Below, one piece after another: positions 45,801-55,066 of a stretch of DNA of 64,000 nt. A model generated the notes under the pieces. It searched no databases, was not told where the DNA came from, and saw nothing but the letters and a program-made list of their open reading frames with translations. Source of the DNA: CAWCVR01 sp963799105 (GTDB lineage Bacteria; Acidobacteriota; Terriglobia; Bryobacterales; Bryobacteraceae); NCBI GenBank assembly GCA_963799105.1, contig CAWCVR010000010.1, positions 310,001 to 374,000 on the forward strand, given 5' to 3'. How positions within the stretch are numbered: position 1 is the first letter of the stretch; every line of letters begins with the position of its first letter. Both the position numbers and the translations under genes were made by a program.

Positions 45801-46196
45801 GGGTACTCTATTTGAATAGCACGCCGGAGGGCGGAACGCGCGCCAAAGAAGTGGATGCACCGGCGCAATGTACTACTATGCGATGCCGGTACGGTCCATG
45901 GCGAGGATCGCGTCGATAGCCAGCCGTGGGGAGCGATCCGGTCCTTCCCAATCCATGCGCCGGGCCAGACACTCGCGGCCATCGATGCGGCAATGGCAAA
46001 TCGTAAGGCACGGTCCGGGCCGGACAGCCTGCAATTATGGTGGGGCGGACCCCCTGGTCCGCGCGGGACACCCCCGTCCCGATCTTCACTCGCGGAACCA
46101 AGTGCTTGTTACTGGCAAGAAGCCGGCCAGGGGGCCGGCCGCGGACGAGGGCGTCCGCCCCACAACCGCGCGTAACCCTTGTTTCCACGCCGCCCG
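45801..46196. other. Intergenic region containing a dispersed repeat
   Basis: 396 bp between the divergent ligase and TonB-receptor genes. It holds the 125-nt repeat at 46040-46164. No other gene or RNA was recognised. A TACAAT word near 46199 overlaps the first codons of the next gene and could be a -10 box if translation starts at the TTG at 46212. Confidence 0.5.
46040..46164. repeat. GTGGGGCGGAC terminal-inverted-repeat element
   Basis: About 125 nt with terminal inverted repeats GTGGGGCGGAC ... GTCCGCCCCAC and internal palindromes such as GGCCAGGGGGCCGGCC. Related copies: 51135-51366 (tandemly duplicated) and 56160-56296. All lie in intergenic DNA. A non-autonomous palindromic element (MITE or REP-like) is likely. 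Confidence 0.85.
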
Positions 46197-48023
46197 ATGT
46201 ACAATAGCGAGTTGCACTCCGAAATTCGGCTTCTCTTCTTCTTCTGCGCCGGACTCTGTCTGGCCCAACAACCACCGCAACCGCCCGCCGCGCCGCCACC
46301 TCCTCCGCCGCTGACCATCGTGGTCACGGGCACTTTCCAGCCGGCGCCGCTCGACGAGATCGATCGCTCGGTCTCCGTGCTCCCGGCGCGCGAGATGAGC
46401 TTCCTGCTCGACTCGCTCGCCGATCTCCTGCGCCTCGACGCTTCGCTCGACCTCCAGTCCCGCGCGCCCGATGGCGTACAGACCGATCTCTCGATTCGCG
46501 GTTCCACCTTCGGCCAGACCCTCGTTCTGCTCAACGGACAGCGGCTCAACGACGCCCAGAGCGGCCACCACGACATGGATATCCCCGTGCCCCTCGACTC
46601 CGTCGAACGCGTCGAAGTCCTGCGCGGCTCCGGCTCCGCGCTCTACGGCTCCGACGCCTCGGGCGGCGTCATCAACGTCATCACGGCCCCGCCCGAGGGC
46701 TGGGAAGTGCGCGTCCGCGCCTCCGCCGGCAACGACGGCGTCAACCAGCAGCGCGTCGCGCTCGCCGATACCTTCGGCGCCCTGTCGGAACAACTCGCCG
46801 TATCCCGCGACTTCTCCTCCGGCTTCCGTCCCGATCGCGACTACCGCAATCTTCAACTGGCCTCCAGCACCCGCCTGCTCACCGGCCTGGGTTCGAGCAC
46901 CCTGACGCTGGCCTACATGGACCACCCCTTCGGCGCGGACCAGTTCTACGGCCCCTACCCGTCCTGGGAAGACACCAAGACCTGGTGGCTCGGTTACCGG
47001 CAGGCCCTCGGCAAGAAAACCTGGTTCCAGTTTGCCTATCGCCGCCACAGCGACCTGTTCGTGCTGGAGCGCGACAACCCGTCGCTCTACACCAATCATC
47101 ACCACGACCGGGATTTCCAGACCTCCGTCCGCCGCGGCGATCCCCTGGCCGCCAACACTACCGTGTCCTACGGCGTCGACGCCATCGACGAATCCATTGT
47201 CAGCAACAACCTGGGCATCCACGCGCGCAGCCGCGGCGCAGCTTACACCGCCTTGGATTTTCGCGCGCTCAAGCGCTTTTCGCTCTCCATCGCGGCGCGC
47301 GAAGAGTTCTACCGCAGTTTCAGCGGCCAGTTCAACCCTTCCATCGCGGGCGGCGCGTGGCTCACCCGGCAACTCAAACTGCGCGCCTCGGCCAGCCGCG
47401 CCTTCCGCGTGCCCACCTATACCGACCTCTACTACTCCGACCCCGCCAACCGGGGCAACCCCAACCTGCTCCCCGAACACGCCTGGACCTACGAAGCCGG
47501 CCTCGACTGGAACCCCGCCCCGCGCGTGCGCGCCGGCGTCACGGTTTTCGAACGCCGCGAGCGCAACGGCATCGACTACTACCGCGCCACGCCCAGCGGC
47601 GTCTGGCAAGCCCTCAACATCGACAGCCTCAACTTCACCGGCGTGGAGTCTTCGCTGCACGTGGCTCTCTCCCGGTCCGAGACCCTCGACCTGCGGTATT
47701 CCTGGCTGCTCGGCGTCCAGGATACCGTTCCCATCGGCACCACCAAGTACACCTTCAACTACCCCGGCGATTCCGGCGTGATAGTCTGGCAGGCCAGCCT
47801 CCCCGGCGGCGCCGCCGTGCGCACCCGCCTGGGCGTCCTCAACCGCCAGGCCCAGGGCACTTACGCGCTGTGGGATGTCCAGGCCGCCTGGTCGCGCGGC
47901 AAGATCCATCCATTCCTGCAGGTAGCGAATATCGCGAACGCTTCTTACGAGGAGATTCAGGGGGTGGCGATGCCCGGCCGGACGATTATGGGCGGCGTGG
48001 AAATCGTGGTTCGAGGGCGTTAA
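46197..48023 (+). CDS. TonB-dependent outer-membrane receptor (BtuB/FepA-like)
   Basis: Outer-membrane active transporter of about 608 residues. A signal peptide (LHSEIRLLFFFCAGLCLAQQ) leads into a Pro-rich stretch and the plug domain (DLSIRGSTFGQTLVLLNGQR, then PVPLDSVERVEVLRGSGSAL and YGSDASGGVINVIT), followed by a 22-strand barrel and a weak C-terminal strand (GVAMPGRTIMGGVEIVVRGR). Start is ATG 46197 or TTG 46212. The ligand could be cobalamin, iron chelate or sugar; the size and plug match BtuB-like receptors best. Energy is supplied by TonB, for which a TonB-type protein is encoded at 54100-54876. Confidence 0.87.
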   Translation: MYNSELHSEIRLLFFFCAGLCLAQQPPQPPAAPPPPPPLTIVVTGTFQPAPLDEIDRSVSVLPAREMSFLLDSLADLLRLDASLDLQSRAPDGVQTDLSIRGSTFGQTLVLLNGQRLNDAQSGHHDMDIPVPLDSVERVEVLRGSGSALYGSDASGGVINVITAPPEGWEVRVRASAGNDGVNQQRVALADTFGALSEQLAVSRDFSSGFRPDRDYRNLQLASSTRLLTGLGSSTLTLAYMDHPFGADQFYGPYPSWEDTKTWWLGYRQALGKKTWFQFAYRRHSDLFVLERDNPSLYTNHHHDRDFQTSVRRGDPLAANTTVSYGVDAIDESIVSNNLGIHARSRGAAYTALDFRALKRFSLSIAAREEFYRSFSGQFNPSIAGGAWLTRQLKLRASASRAFRVPTYTDLYYSDPANRGNPNLLPEHAWTYEAGLDWNPAPRVRAGVTVFERRERNGIDYYRATPSGVWQALNIDSLNFTGVESSLHVALSRSETLDLRYSWLLGVQDTVPIGTTKYTFNYPGDSGVIVWQASLPGGAAVRTRLGVLNRQAQGTYALWDVQAAWSRGKIHPFLQVANIANASYEEIQGVAMPGRTIMGGVEIVVRGR

Positions 48024-48102
48024 CCAGTACTATCCTTACCATTGGCAATAGTACGAGTATCGACGAATCCGGCTAAGCTGGTACCGAAGGAGAAATCTCC
48101 AA

Positions 48103-48354
48103 ATGAAGGGTGCCATCGTTTTCGCGGTCGTGATGATGTTGATAGGCCCAACCACGCGCCACCTGCTGTCCGGCCGCTTGGGCGCTTTTGGCGATTGGCT
48201 CGGAGCGTGGTCTCCCATCTCGTACGTCATCGTAGCCGTGGTGTTGGCCGCGCCCATCGCCGCCGCTCAGATGATGCTGACCTGGCCGAAGCATGTGGTG
48301 CCTGAGAGCCCCATGGCCAAGTACCGCCGCGAGGCTCCCGAGGACGTCGAGTAG
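48103..48354 (+). CDS. Small membrane protein
   Basis: Protein of 83 residues with two hydrophobic helices (KGAIVFAVVMMLIGPTTRHL and ISYVIVAVVLAAPIAAAQMM) and a charged end (YRREAPEDVE). A strong ribosome site (GAAGGAGAAATCTCCAA) precedes ATG 48103, which supports it as a real gene. No family recognised. It follows the TonB-dependent receptor by 79 bp on the same strand. Confidence 0.6.
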   Translation: MKGAIVFAVVMMLIGPTTRHLLSGRLGAFGDWLGAWSPISYVIVAVVLAAPIAAAQMMLTWPKHVVPESPMAKYRREAPEDVE

Positions 48355-48473
48355 CACGCGGTCCGGCCGGGAGCGGCGCCACTGCCGCCTGCGTGGATGA
48401 GCCCGCGCCAGGCACGCACGAAACCCGTCCCAGCGCTCCCGCGCCCCCCGGCGGCGTATGATATAGGCTCGAA

Positions 48474-48573
48474 ATGTCGAGTCCCGGCTCCGTCACTTGG
48501 CTCCTGCGCGAAGTTACCAAGGGAGACAGGCCGTCGCTGGACCGGCTCGTGCCCCTGGAGTACGACCAGTTTG
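48474..48573 (+). pseudogene. Truncated ECF sigma factor, N-terminal fragment
   Basis: MSSPGSVTWLLREVTKGDRP followed by SLDRLVPLEYDQFAAG resembles the N-terminus (region 2.1 entry) of the acidobacterial ECF sigma factors that begin MS..SVT.LLR.W..GD..AL..L.PLVY.EL. The similarity stops at about residue 34 and the rest of the gene is absent; beyond it lies the 3' end of the leftward membrane glycosyltransferase. A deletion or rearrangement has removed the rest. Confidence 0.55.
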
Positions 48574-48585
48574 CGGCCGGAACGG

Positions 48586-49713
48586 CTATTCCGTGCCGGC
48601 CCGCAACCGGGCCGCCCGCCGTTCCATTTCGGCCCAAACGGCGAGCATGGCCAGGCACGCCAGGAACACAATGGCGACATGCGGGACCGCGCGGGGCGTC
48701 AGCATCGGCAGGTACACCAGCGGACAGGCCAACAGGCACGCCGCGAACCGGTGCATCGCGTTAGCCGCCCCATCCCACAAAAGCACGGCGGCTGGAACCA
48801 CCACAAAAGCGTCGAATAGAAACGCGTGATGGCTCACCAGCAAACCGCACAGCAGGACGGCTGCAATGGCGAGGCGCGCGTTTTCGGCCCGCGACGCCAC
48901 CCACGCCAGCGCCGCCGCCACCGCGGTTCCCGCCGCCTGCCAGTAGTCCACGTGGGGCAGGTTTGCGAAGAGCCCACGCAAGTTTGGCAGTCCGGGATAC
49001 AGCGGTGTGGTCGAGGGCAGCCGCAGCACCGACAGGTATCCCACCGGCCACCGCCATCCCTCGGCCAGGAACGATACGGCCAGCAACGCAATCGTCCCTA
49101 CCGCCGCGCCCAGCCCGAACTTCCACAGCCGGCGGCCGAGGACCAGAATGGGAAGCGCCAGGAACAGGTTGAACTTGATTAGGCAGAGGCTCAGGACACA
49201 CCCCGCCACGAAATCCTTCCCGCGGAACAGCAGCCCGAGCGACGCCGCCAGCGCCAGCACCACGATGGGCACGTCCTGCCCCATCAGGAAGCCGTTCATC
49301 AAGGGAAGCGACCAGCAGCAGGCCACCGCGGTGAACCGCCGGTCGCGCGCCGGCAGAACGAAAATGGCCGCCACCACCGCGGCCAGGCACACCATCTGCC
49401 AGGTCCAATACACCCACGGATAGCCTAGCAGCCGCAGCGGCGAAATCAGCACGCCATAGAACGGCAGCCGGGTGAACGGCAAGATATGCGGATGCTCCCA
49501 GATACGCGCCTGGACGCGCATCACCGCATCGATGTCGTAGAGATGGTGCGACCCCGCCAGCACGCTCCCGGCATAGAGGTTCAGGAAGTCGTTGTCTCCA
49601 TGAACCGCGTACGGGAGCACGGGCCACAGCAGAAAGCAATTCAACGCGATTCCGAGCAGGCAGACAAGCGTGAAGGCGAGCGGCTTGGACACAAACAAAC
49701 CCGATGGTAACAC
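48586..49713 (-). CDS. GT87/DUF2029-like membrane glycosyltransferase
   Basis: Polytopic protein of about 375 residues with around nine helices. AVHGDNDFLNLYAGSVLAGS places an acidic residue in the first periplasmic loop, the GT-C pattern; RLPFYGVLISPLRLLGYPWV and LCLIKFNLFLALPILVLGRR follow the DUF2029 mannosyltransferase layout. The start is GTG (49713 or 49692); there is no nearby ATG. The stop is followed closely by the sigma fragment on the other strand. Donor is probably a polyprenol-phosphate sugar. Confidence 0.7.
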   Translation of the reverse strand: MLPSGLFVSKPLAFTLVCLLGIALNCFLLWPVLPYAVHGDNDFLNLYAGSVLAGSHHLYDIDAVMRVQARIWEHPHILPFTRLPFYGVLISPLRLLGYPWVYWTWQMVCLAAVVAAIFVLPARDRRFTAVACCWSLPLMNGFLMGQDVPIVVLALAASLGLLFRGKDFVAGCVLSLCLIKFNLFLALPILVLGRRLWKFGLGAAVGTIALLAVSFLAEGWRWPVGYLSVLRLPSTTPLYPGLPNLRGLFANLPHVDYWQAAGTAVAAALAWVASRAENARLAIAAVLLCGLLVSHHAFLFDAFVVVPAAVLLWDGAANAMHRFAACLLACPLVYLPMLTPRAVPHVAIVFLACLAMLAVWAEMERRAARLRAGTE

Positions 49714-49748
49714 GCTCACGTAAAGCGCTTCCGCGCGCCCCCCGGGGC

Positions 49749-51029
49749 CTACTCGTCCACGGTCTTGGTGAAGTACAGCCCCACCGCGCGGTCGATGTTG
49801 GCCCGCGTCAGCCGCATGGGCCGCCCTTCGTATTCGGAGATGGCCTTCACCAGTTTGTAGACGTCCATGGGATAGCAGGCGCGCAGCACCTTGGCGCCCG
49901 CCGCCAGGCACCGCTCGCGCAGGTAATCCCCGCAGCCCGGCTCGCATGGCACATGGTAGGTCGCCACCACGCGCTGGAAGATCTGGTCGAACACGCTGTT
50001 GTCCACGTCGGCCACCAGCACCTTGGTCTGAATGCGCCGCAGAAACGCCTCGTCCGCCAGGTCGCGCGGGTTCAGGTTGGTCGAGAACACCACCATCAGT
50101 TCGAACGGCGTCTTGAATTTCATCCCCGAGGCCAGCGTCAGGTAATCCACGCGGCGGTCGAGGGGCACGATCCAGCGGTTCAGCAGGTCGCGCGGCGAGA
50201 GCATCTGCCGCCCGAAATCGTCGATGATCAGAATGCCGTTGTTGGCTTTCATCTGGAACGGCGAGATGAACACGCGGGTGGCCTCGTCCAGCCGCAGTTC
50301 GAGCATGGACGCCGACAACTCGCCACCCACGGTGATGCAGGGCCGCTCGCATTGCACCCATCGCAAATCCATCGCGTCGTTGGTGGTTTCCACCTGCTTG
50401 TGCACCACCGGGTCGAACAGGGTGATGATGTGCCCGTCCACTTCCACCGCGTAAGGCACCAGGATGGTGTCGCGGTAGATGCGCAGAAGCCGCTCGGCGA
50501 TACTGGTCTTTCCGTTACCCGTGCCGCCGTACAGAAACAGCGACTGGTGCCCGATCAGCGACGGCCCCAACTGGTCCAGCAACGAGTCCGGCAGTACCAG
50601 GTCGTGAAACGCCTGCCGCAGGCTCTCGCGGCTCAAACGCACCTGGGCCGCCTGCGCCTTCACGCCGTCGTGATACTGAGACAGCGAAATCGGCGCCGGC
50701 CCCACGTACTGGCAGGCCTCGTTCCGCGCCGCGGCCTGCACGCGGCCGGCGGTGGTCAGCGAGAACGTGTAATCGTTCCCCTGCATGCCCTTCACTTCGA
50801 TCACGTGCTGGTTGCGGAACTGGTGATAGATGCTCTCCAGTACCGGGAAAGACAGCTTCAGCGTGTCGTGCAACGAAGCCAGCGAGCCGCTTCCATGCAG
50901 CCACAGGTAGCGCAGTATCAGGTCGCTCACCATGGAGCGGCTGATCCCCAGATCCTCGATGCGGTCGGGCATGGGGGGACGAAACTCGCGGCGTGCGACC
51001 TCGGATGAGGGAATAATCTCAATTGCCAT
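49749..51029 (-). CDS. AAA+ ATPase with N-terminal winged-helix-like domain
   Basis: Cytoplasmic ATPase of 426 residues. N-terminal 130 residues look helical and winged-helix-like (ISRSMVSDLILRYLWLHGSG, then LSFPVLESIYHQFRNQHVIE), the core has Walker A SLFLYGGTGNGKTSIAERLL and Walker B NGILIIDDFGRQMLSPRDLL, with sensor-like VVFSTNLNPRDL. The Walker A (GGTGNGKTS) and arrangement remind me of ATPases near Tad/type II secretion gene clusters in Acidobacteria; function unknown. Start ATG 51029. It diverges from nothing close; a 354-bp repeat-filled gap lies upstream. Confidence 0.75.
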   Translation of the reverse strand: MAIEIIPSSEVARREFRPPMPDRIEDLGISRSMVSDLILRYLWLHGSGSLASLHDTLKLSFPVLESIYHQFRNQHVIEVKGMQGNDYTFSLTTAGRVQAAARNEACQYVGPAPISLSQYHDGVKAQAAQVRLSRESLRQAFHDLVLPDSLLDQLGPSLIGHQSLFLYGGTGNGKTSIAERLLRIYRDTILVPYAVEVDGHIITLFDPVVHKQVETTNDAMDLRWVQCERPCITVGGELSASMLELRLDEATRVFISPFQMKANNGILIIDDFGRQMLSPRDLLNRWIVPLDRRVDYLTLASGMKFKTPFELMVVFSTNLNPRDLADEAFLRRIQTKVLVADVDNSVFDQIFQRVVATYHVPCEPGCGDYLRERCLAAGAKVLRACYPMDVYKLVKAISEYEGRPMRLTRANIDRAVGLYFTKTVDE

Positions 51030-51383
51030 AGGGGACCGAATCCGTGTATCCGAATATACGACGAAAGCCGGAATCGGTAACAGTACGCCGATGGTTAGCT
51101 GCCGGGACCTGTCGAAAGCCAGGACGAGCGGACTGTGGGGCGGACCCCCTGGTCCGCGGCCGGCGCCCCCGCCGGCCTGCCCGTGCCCGCCGGAGGCCAC
51201 TGTCGTCGGTCAGGATGCGGGACGGGGGCGTCCCGCGCGGACCGTGGGGCGACCCCCTGGTCCGCGGCCGGCGCCCCCGCCGGCCTGCCCGTGCCCGCCG
51301 GAGGCCACTATCGTCGGTCAGGATGCGGGACGAGGGCGTCCCGCGCGGACCGGGGGTCCGCCCCACAGCGGCCGTGCGAATCC
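51030..51383. other. Intergenic region filled by a dispersed repeat
   Basis: 354 bp between the AAA ATPase and CDF genes. 51135-51366 is a tandemly duplicated GTGGGGCGGAC element (see its entry); only about 105 bp next to the ATPase start (51030-51134) is left for a promoter. No gene recognised. Confidence 0.6.
51135..51366. repeat. GTGGGGCGGAC element, tandem duplication of about 108 bp
   Basis: Starts GTGGGGCGGACCCCCTGGTC at 51135 and ends GGGTCCGCCCCAC at 51366. The internal unit beginning GACCCCCTGGTCCGCGGCCG occurs twice (51143 and 51251), 108 bp apart, with only a few mismatches. Same family as 46040-46164 and 56160-56296. Confidence 0.9.
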
Positions 51384-52331
51384 TCACGCGTGGTGGTGGC
51401 CCGCGTGTCCTTCGGGCTCGCCGGGCGCCGCCGGAATGGCGCACCCGTTCTCCGAGATGGCGCACCCCACGTGCTCGAACTGCACGGTGGTATGGCAAAT
51501 GTGGAACCGCTCGGCCAGCACGCCGTTGACGCTCCGCAGGATCGCCTCGCTTGCCGAAGGGGGCACGTCGTCTATGAGCACGTGACAGCTCAGCGCGTGG
51601 GTGCTCGACCCCAGGCTCCAGATGTGCAGATCGTGCACGTCCAGAACGCCTTCCACCGCCCGCATGGACGCCACCACGTCCCGCAGCTCGATCCCGCGCG
51701 GCAACCCCTCCAGCAGAATGTTCAGCGACTCGCGCACGATGTCCCGGGCGGTCCACACGATCAGCAGCGCGATCAGGATGGAAAGCGCCGGGTCCACCCG
51801 CACCCAGCCGGTGTAGCGGATCACCGCCCCGCCGCCGACAATCGCCACCGACCCGAGCGCGTCGCCCAGCATGTGCACGAAAGCGCTCCTTACGTTCAGA
51901 TCCGCTTTCCTGGCGGAGCGCAAAGCCAGCATGATGCCGCCGTTCAGCGCCACCCCGAGCGCGGCCACCGCCATCATCACGGTCCCCTGGACGGCGCCGG
52001 GATGGCGCAGGCGCGCGACACTTTCGTAGAGAAGCCACAGCGAGAGCGCCACCAGCGTCAGGGCGTTGACAAAGGCCGCCAGCACGCCCGCGCGGTGGTA
52101 TCCGAACGTCTTGATCTCGTCGGCGGGCTTGGACTGCAGATAGACCCCGAACCAGGCCAGCAGCAGCGCGAGGGCGTCGGTGAAGTTGTGCCCCGCATCG
52201 GAGAGCAGCGCCAGGGAGTGGGCCCGCAGTCCGGCGAAGACCTCCACCCCGACGAAAACCAGGGTCGCCGCCAGAGACCAGCGCAATACGTCGCCCGTGC
52301 CCGCGCGATGCTGGCGTTCGTGGGAGTGCAT
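51384..52331 (-). CDS. Cation diffusion facilitator (CzcD/ZitB-like)
   Basis: Divalent-metal/proton antiporter of 315 residues with six helices. Metal site motifs ALLSDAGHNFTDALALLLAW in helix 2 (HNFTD) and FVHMLGDALGSVAIVGG in helix 5 (HMLGD) match Zn2+ exporters. A cytoplasmic domain follows (VRESLNILLEGLPRGIELRD), and a Cys/His-rich end (HVGCAISENGCAIPA, then GHAGHHHA) may bind metal. It starts 6 bp after the sppA stop, forming a gene run with tonB and sppA. The neighbouring repeat-filled region may hold its terminator. Confidence 0.9.
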   Translation of the reverse strand: MHSHERQHRAGTGDVLRWSLAATLVFVGVEVFAGLRAHSLALLSDAGHNFTDALALLLAWFGVYLQSKPADEIKTFGYHRAGVLAAFVNALTLVALSLWLLYESVARLRHPGAVQGTVMMAVAALGVALNGGIMLALRSARKADLNVRSAFVHMLGDALGSVAIVGGGAVIRYTGWVRVDPALSILIALLIVWTARDIVRESLNILLEGLPRGIELRDVVASMRAVEGVLDVHDLHIWSLGSSTHALSCHVLIDDVPPSASEAILRSVNGVLAERFHICHTTVQFEHVGCAISENGCAIPAAPGEPEGHAGHHHA

Positions 52332-52337
52332 GCTCTG

Positions 52338-54065
52338 TTAGCGCACCTCGAACCAGACCGGCGTCATGCGCAGGAACCCGCCCTTCATCCAGGCGTGGAA
52401 CGGCGCGGACCCCACCAGCTTCCGCACCTTGGCGTCCAGCATGCTTTCCGCCGAACGAGACTTGAAAATCAGGTCCCAGAAGCTCTGCCGCGGGGGATAG
52501 AGCAGCACGGAAACGTTCTCGCCGGAGGGAATGGCGGCCTTCTTCTTCACCAGGGCGACGGCCGTGTCCAGCCCGCCCAGTTCGTCCACCAGGCCGCGAT
52601 CCCGGGCTTGCGATCCCAGCCAGACGCGGCCCTGCGCCACCGGCTCGATCTCCTCGACTTTGCGGCGGCGCGCCGTGGCCACCTTGTCCAGGAAATCGCG
52701 GTAGCTCTCGTCGATTCCATCGCGCAGCACCTGGCGCTCCTCCGGCGTCAGCGGCGTGTAATCGGAATCGATGTCCGCGTGCCGGCCGCGCTGCAAGCCG
52801 TCCTTGGAGATGCCCAGCTTATCGTAAAGGCCGTGGAGGTTGGGCTTGCCGAACACCACGCCGATGCTCCCGGTTTCGGTTTCCGGGTACGCCACGATGG
52901 CGTCGCCCGTCATCGCCATGTAGTACCCGCCGGAAGCGGCCGCGTCCGACATGGAAATCACCACCGGCTTCTTCCTGCTCAGCAGGTTCATCTCGCGCCA
53001 GATTTCGTCGGAAGCCGTCACTTCGCCGCCCGGGGAATCGATGCGCACCACCACGCCCTTGATGGCCGAATCCGCGGCGATCCCGCGCAGCACTTTGTCG
53101 AAGCCGTAGGAGGTGAGCGAACTCTCGCCCGAGCCGTCGTCGCCCGGCGTCCCGCGCACGATGTCGCCTTCGGCCACCACCAGCGCGATCTTCCGCTTGC
53201 CCGGCAGTCCGGCGGCCTCGGGCGTCACCTTCATGTACTGGCTGAGCGCCACCTTCTTCGGTTCGCCGCCGTGGAGCGTGTCCTTCAGATCGGCCCACAT
53301 CTGGTCTTCGAAACCCAGTTTGTCCACCAAACCGGCCTGCAAGGCCTGCCGGGCGGTGAAGGGTCCCTGGTCGACGATGGCGCGAACCTCCTCGGGCGTC
53401 TTGTGCCGCGCGGCCGCGATGCGGTCCACCAGGTTGCCGTACAAGCCGTCCACCACGCTCGAAATCACCTCGCGGGTTTCGGGGCTCATGTCGCTGCGCG
53501 TGAACATGTCCCCGAAGTCCTTATACTTTCCGGCGTGTTCCACTTCCATGCTGACACCCAGCTTGTCGAGCGTGTTGCGGAAGTAGAAGATCTCGGCGCG
53601 CAGCCCCTTCAGCATGAGCGGTTCGGATTCGCCCATGTAGATACGGCCGGCCGCCAACGCCACGTAGTACTCGCGCGCCGACGGGGCACGCAGATAAGCG
53701 AAAACCGGTTTGCCGGACTTGCGGAACGTTTCTATGTCCGAGCGAATCTCCTCCAGCCGGGCCCAGCCCACGGACAGGTCCTCCGGCTCGAGGAGCACGG
53801 CTTTGATATGCGGGTCGGCAGCCGCCTTGCGCAATGCCATCCACACATTGGCGATGGTTGGCTGCGAATCGCCGCCGCCCATAAATTCCGGCATCTCCAT
53901 GCCCGGCTTTTCGGGGATCTCGTTGCGCAGCCGCAACACCAGAACCGAGTTGGCGGCGATTTCCGGCGGATGCCGCGAAACCAGCACCGCCAGGACGAGA
54001 AGAGCCGCCACCGAGAGAACCGCCAGCAAAACGCCGGCGGCCAATCCGAGAAAGAACTTAGGCAT
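52338..54065 (-). CDS. sppA: Signal peptide peptidase SppA, 67-kDa type
   Basis: Membrane-bound serine protease of 575 residues that degrades cleaved signal peptides. N-terminal anchor (FLGLAAGVLLAVLSVAALLV). Two peptidase domains in tandem: the general-base Lys in EVEHAGKYKDFGD (first domain) and the nucleophile Ser in SMSDAAASGGYYMAMTGDAI (second domain), together with GVVVRIDSPGGEVTASDEIW. This two-domain layout matches the E. coli-type 67K SppA. Start ATG 54065 lies 34 bp after the TonB-like gene's stop. Confidence 0.92.
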   Translation of the reverse strand: MPKFFLGLAAGVLLAVLSVAALLVLAVLVSRHPPEIAANSVLVLRLRNEIPEKPGMEMPEFMGGGDSQPTIANVWMALRKAAADPHIKAVLLEPEDLSVGWARLEEIRSDIETFRKSGKPVFAYLRAPSAREYYVALAAGRIYMGESEPLMLKGLRAEIFYFRNTLDKLGVSMEVEHAGKYKDFGDMFTRSDMSPETREVISSVVDGLYGNLVDRIAAARHKTPEEVRAIVDQGPFTARQALQAGLVDKLGFEDQMWADLKDTLHGGEPKKVALSQYMKVTPEAAGLPGKRKIALVVAEGDIVRGTPGDDGSGESSLTSYGFDKVLRGIAADSAIKGVVVRIDSPGGEVTASDEIWREMNLLSRKKPVVISMSDAAASGGYYMAMTGDAIVAYPETETGSIGVVFGKPNLHGLYDKLGISKDGLQRGRHADIDSDYTPLTPEERQVLRDGIDESYRDFLDKVATARRRKVEEIEPVAQGRVWLGSQARDRGLVDELGGLDTAVALVKKKAAIPSGENVSVLLYPPRQSFWDLIFKSRSAESMLDAKVRKLVGSAPFHAWMKGGFLRMTPVWFEVR

Positions 54066-54099
54066 GCTATTCCGACGGTAGCACAGGATTCGCCCGCGG

Positions 54100-54876
54100 C
54101 TAACGGTTCAGTCTGAACGTGACGGCGATGGTGGTCATTACTTCCACCGGCACTCCATTGAGGCGGGTCGCCGTGTAGCGCCACTGCCGGACCGCCTCCA
54201 GGGCAGCCGGCGCCAGAAGAGGGTTGCCGTTCTCGATGGCCAGTTCGGCGATGTGGCCGTCAATGGCAATGACGCCCTTCAGGTTCACCACGCCCTCGAC
54301 GTGGGACGTCAAGGCAAGCTGCGGATAGCGCGGCTCGACCCGATAGACCAGGCGCGGAGGGTCCACCAAGCCCCCTATCGTCACCCTTTGGGCCGGGACC
54401 GCCGCGGGTGTCGCGACCGAGATCGGATCCACGCGCCGCTCCTCCCGGTAAACACTCTGGGCCCGGTCGAGAAAGTCTCTCAGCAACCGGCTCCCGCTGC
54501 CGTTCTTGTCTCCACCGAGAACCCCGATCGCCGGTCTGGTGGGGCCAACGTCCGCGATCTCGTACTTATCGGTCAGGATCTCGATCTTCGCCGGAACGGA
54601 AACTGGCTGGACCAAGCCAGTGGGGACTACGTGGTACGTCTTCCTGATGGGCGCGGGGTGCACCGGCGGTCTCGCCTCGGGATCCGCTTTGGCCTCCCGG
54701 CCCGGAGGCGCCGTCGGCGCCAGCATGGTGAAAACGGCCGTCGGCATCGCCTCCGGCCACACCATCGGCGCCACCACCATTCCCGCCACCAGCAGCATCT
54801 GCCCGGTGACGCCCGCGCACGTCGTCCAGACGCGTTTTCCCTTGGGGCCGCCCGTCAGCATCACATGTTCGAACAT
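54100..54876 (-). CDS. TonB-family energy transducer
   Basis: Protein of 258 residues. A single N-terminal helix (TGQMLLVAGMVVAPMVWPEA) anchors it in the inner membrane; a Pro-rich periplasmic stretch (EARPPVHPAPIRKTYHVVPT) follows; the C-terminal domain has the TonB motif (YPQLALTSHVEGVVNLKGVI, then VRQWRYTATRLNGVPVEVMT). Start ATG 54876 is preceded by an excellent ribosome site (AAAGGAGGACGGTC). It probably powers the TonB-dependent receptor at 46197 and others. ExbB/ExbD are not here. It heads the tonB-sppA-CDF gene run. Confidence 0.85.
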   Translation of the reverse strand: MFEHVMLTGGPKGKRVWTTCAGVTGQMLLVAGMVVAPMVWPEAMPTAVFTMLAPTAPPGREAKADPEARPPVHPAPIRKTYHVVPTGLVQPVSVPAKIEILTDKYEIADVGPTRPAIGVLGGDKNGSGSRLLRDFLDRAQSVYREERRVDPISVATPAAVPAQRVTIGGLVDPPRLVYRVEPRYPQLALTSHVEGVVNLKGVIAIDGHIAELAIENGNPLLAPAALEAVRQWRYTATRLNGVPVEVMTTIAVTFRLNR

Positions 54877-55066
54877 GACCGTCCTCCTTTCGGACACACC
54901 TCGGCCCACTGGGGGCCGGGCCGTGCCATCCCCAAAATTCCCGCGCGCATTCGGGCGCGCGACCGCTCGCTTGTTTCGGGATTTATTCGAGAGCTCGTGG
55001 TGTCAACATTGCGTTGTCAACCTCCACCGAAATAGACACCGGCACGCGGCGGAAGTTTCCGCCATC

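Noticed and set aside
51135..51366. CRISPR array
   Set aside because: Only two units of about 108 bp with no short spacers; it is a tandem duplication of a palindromic element.
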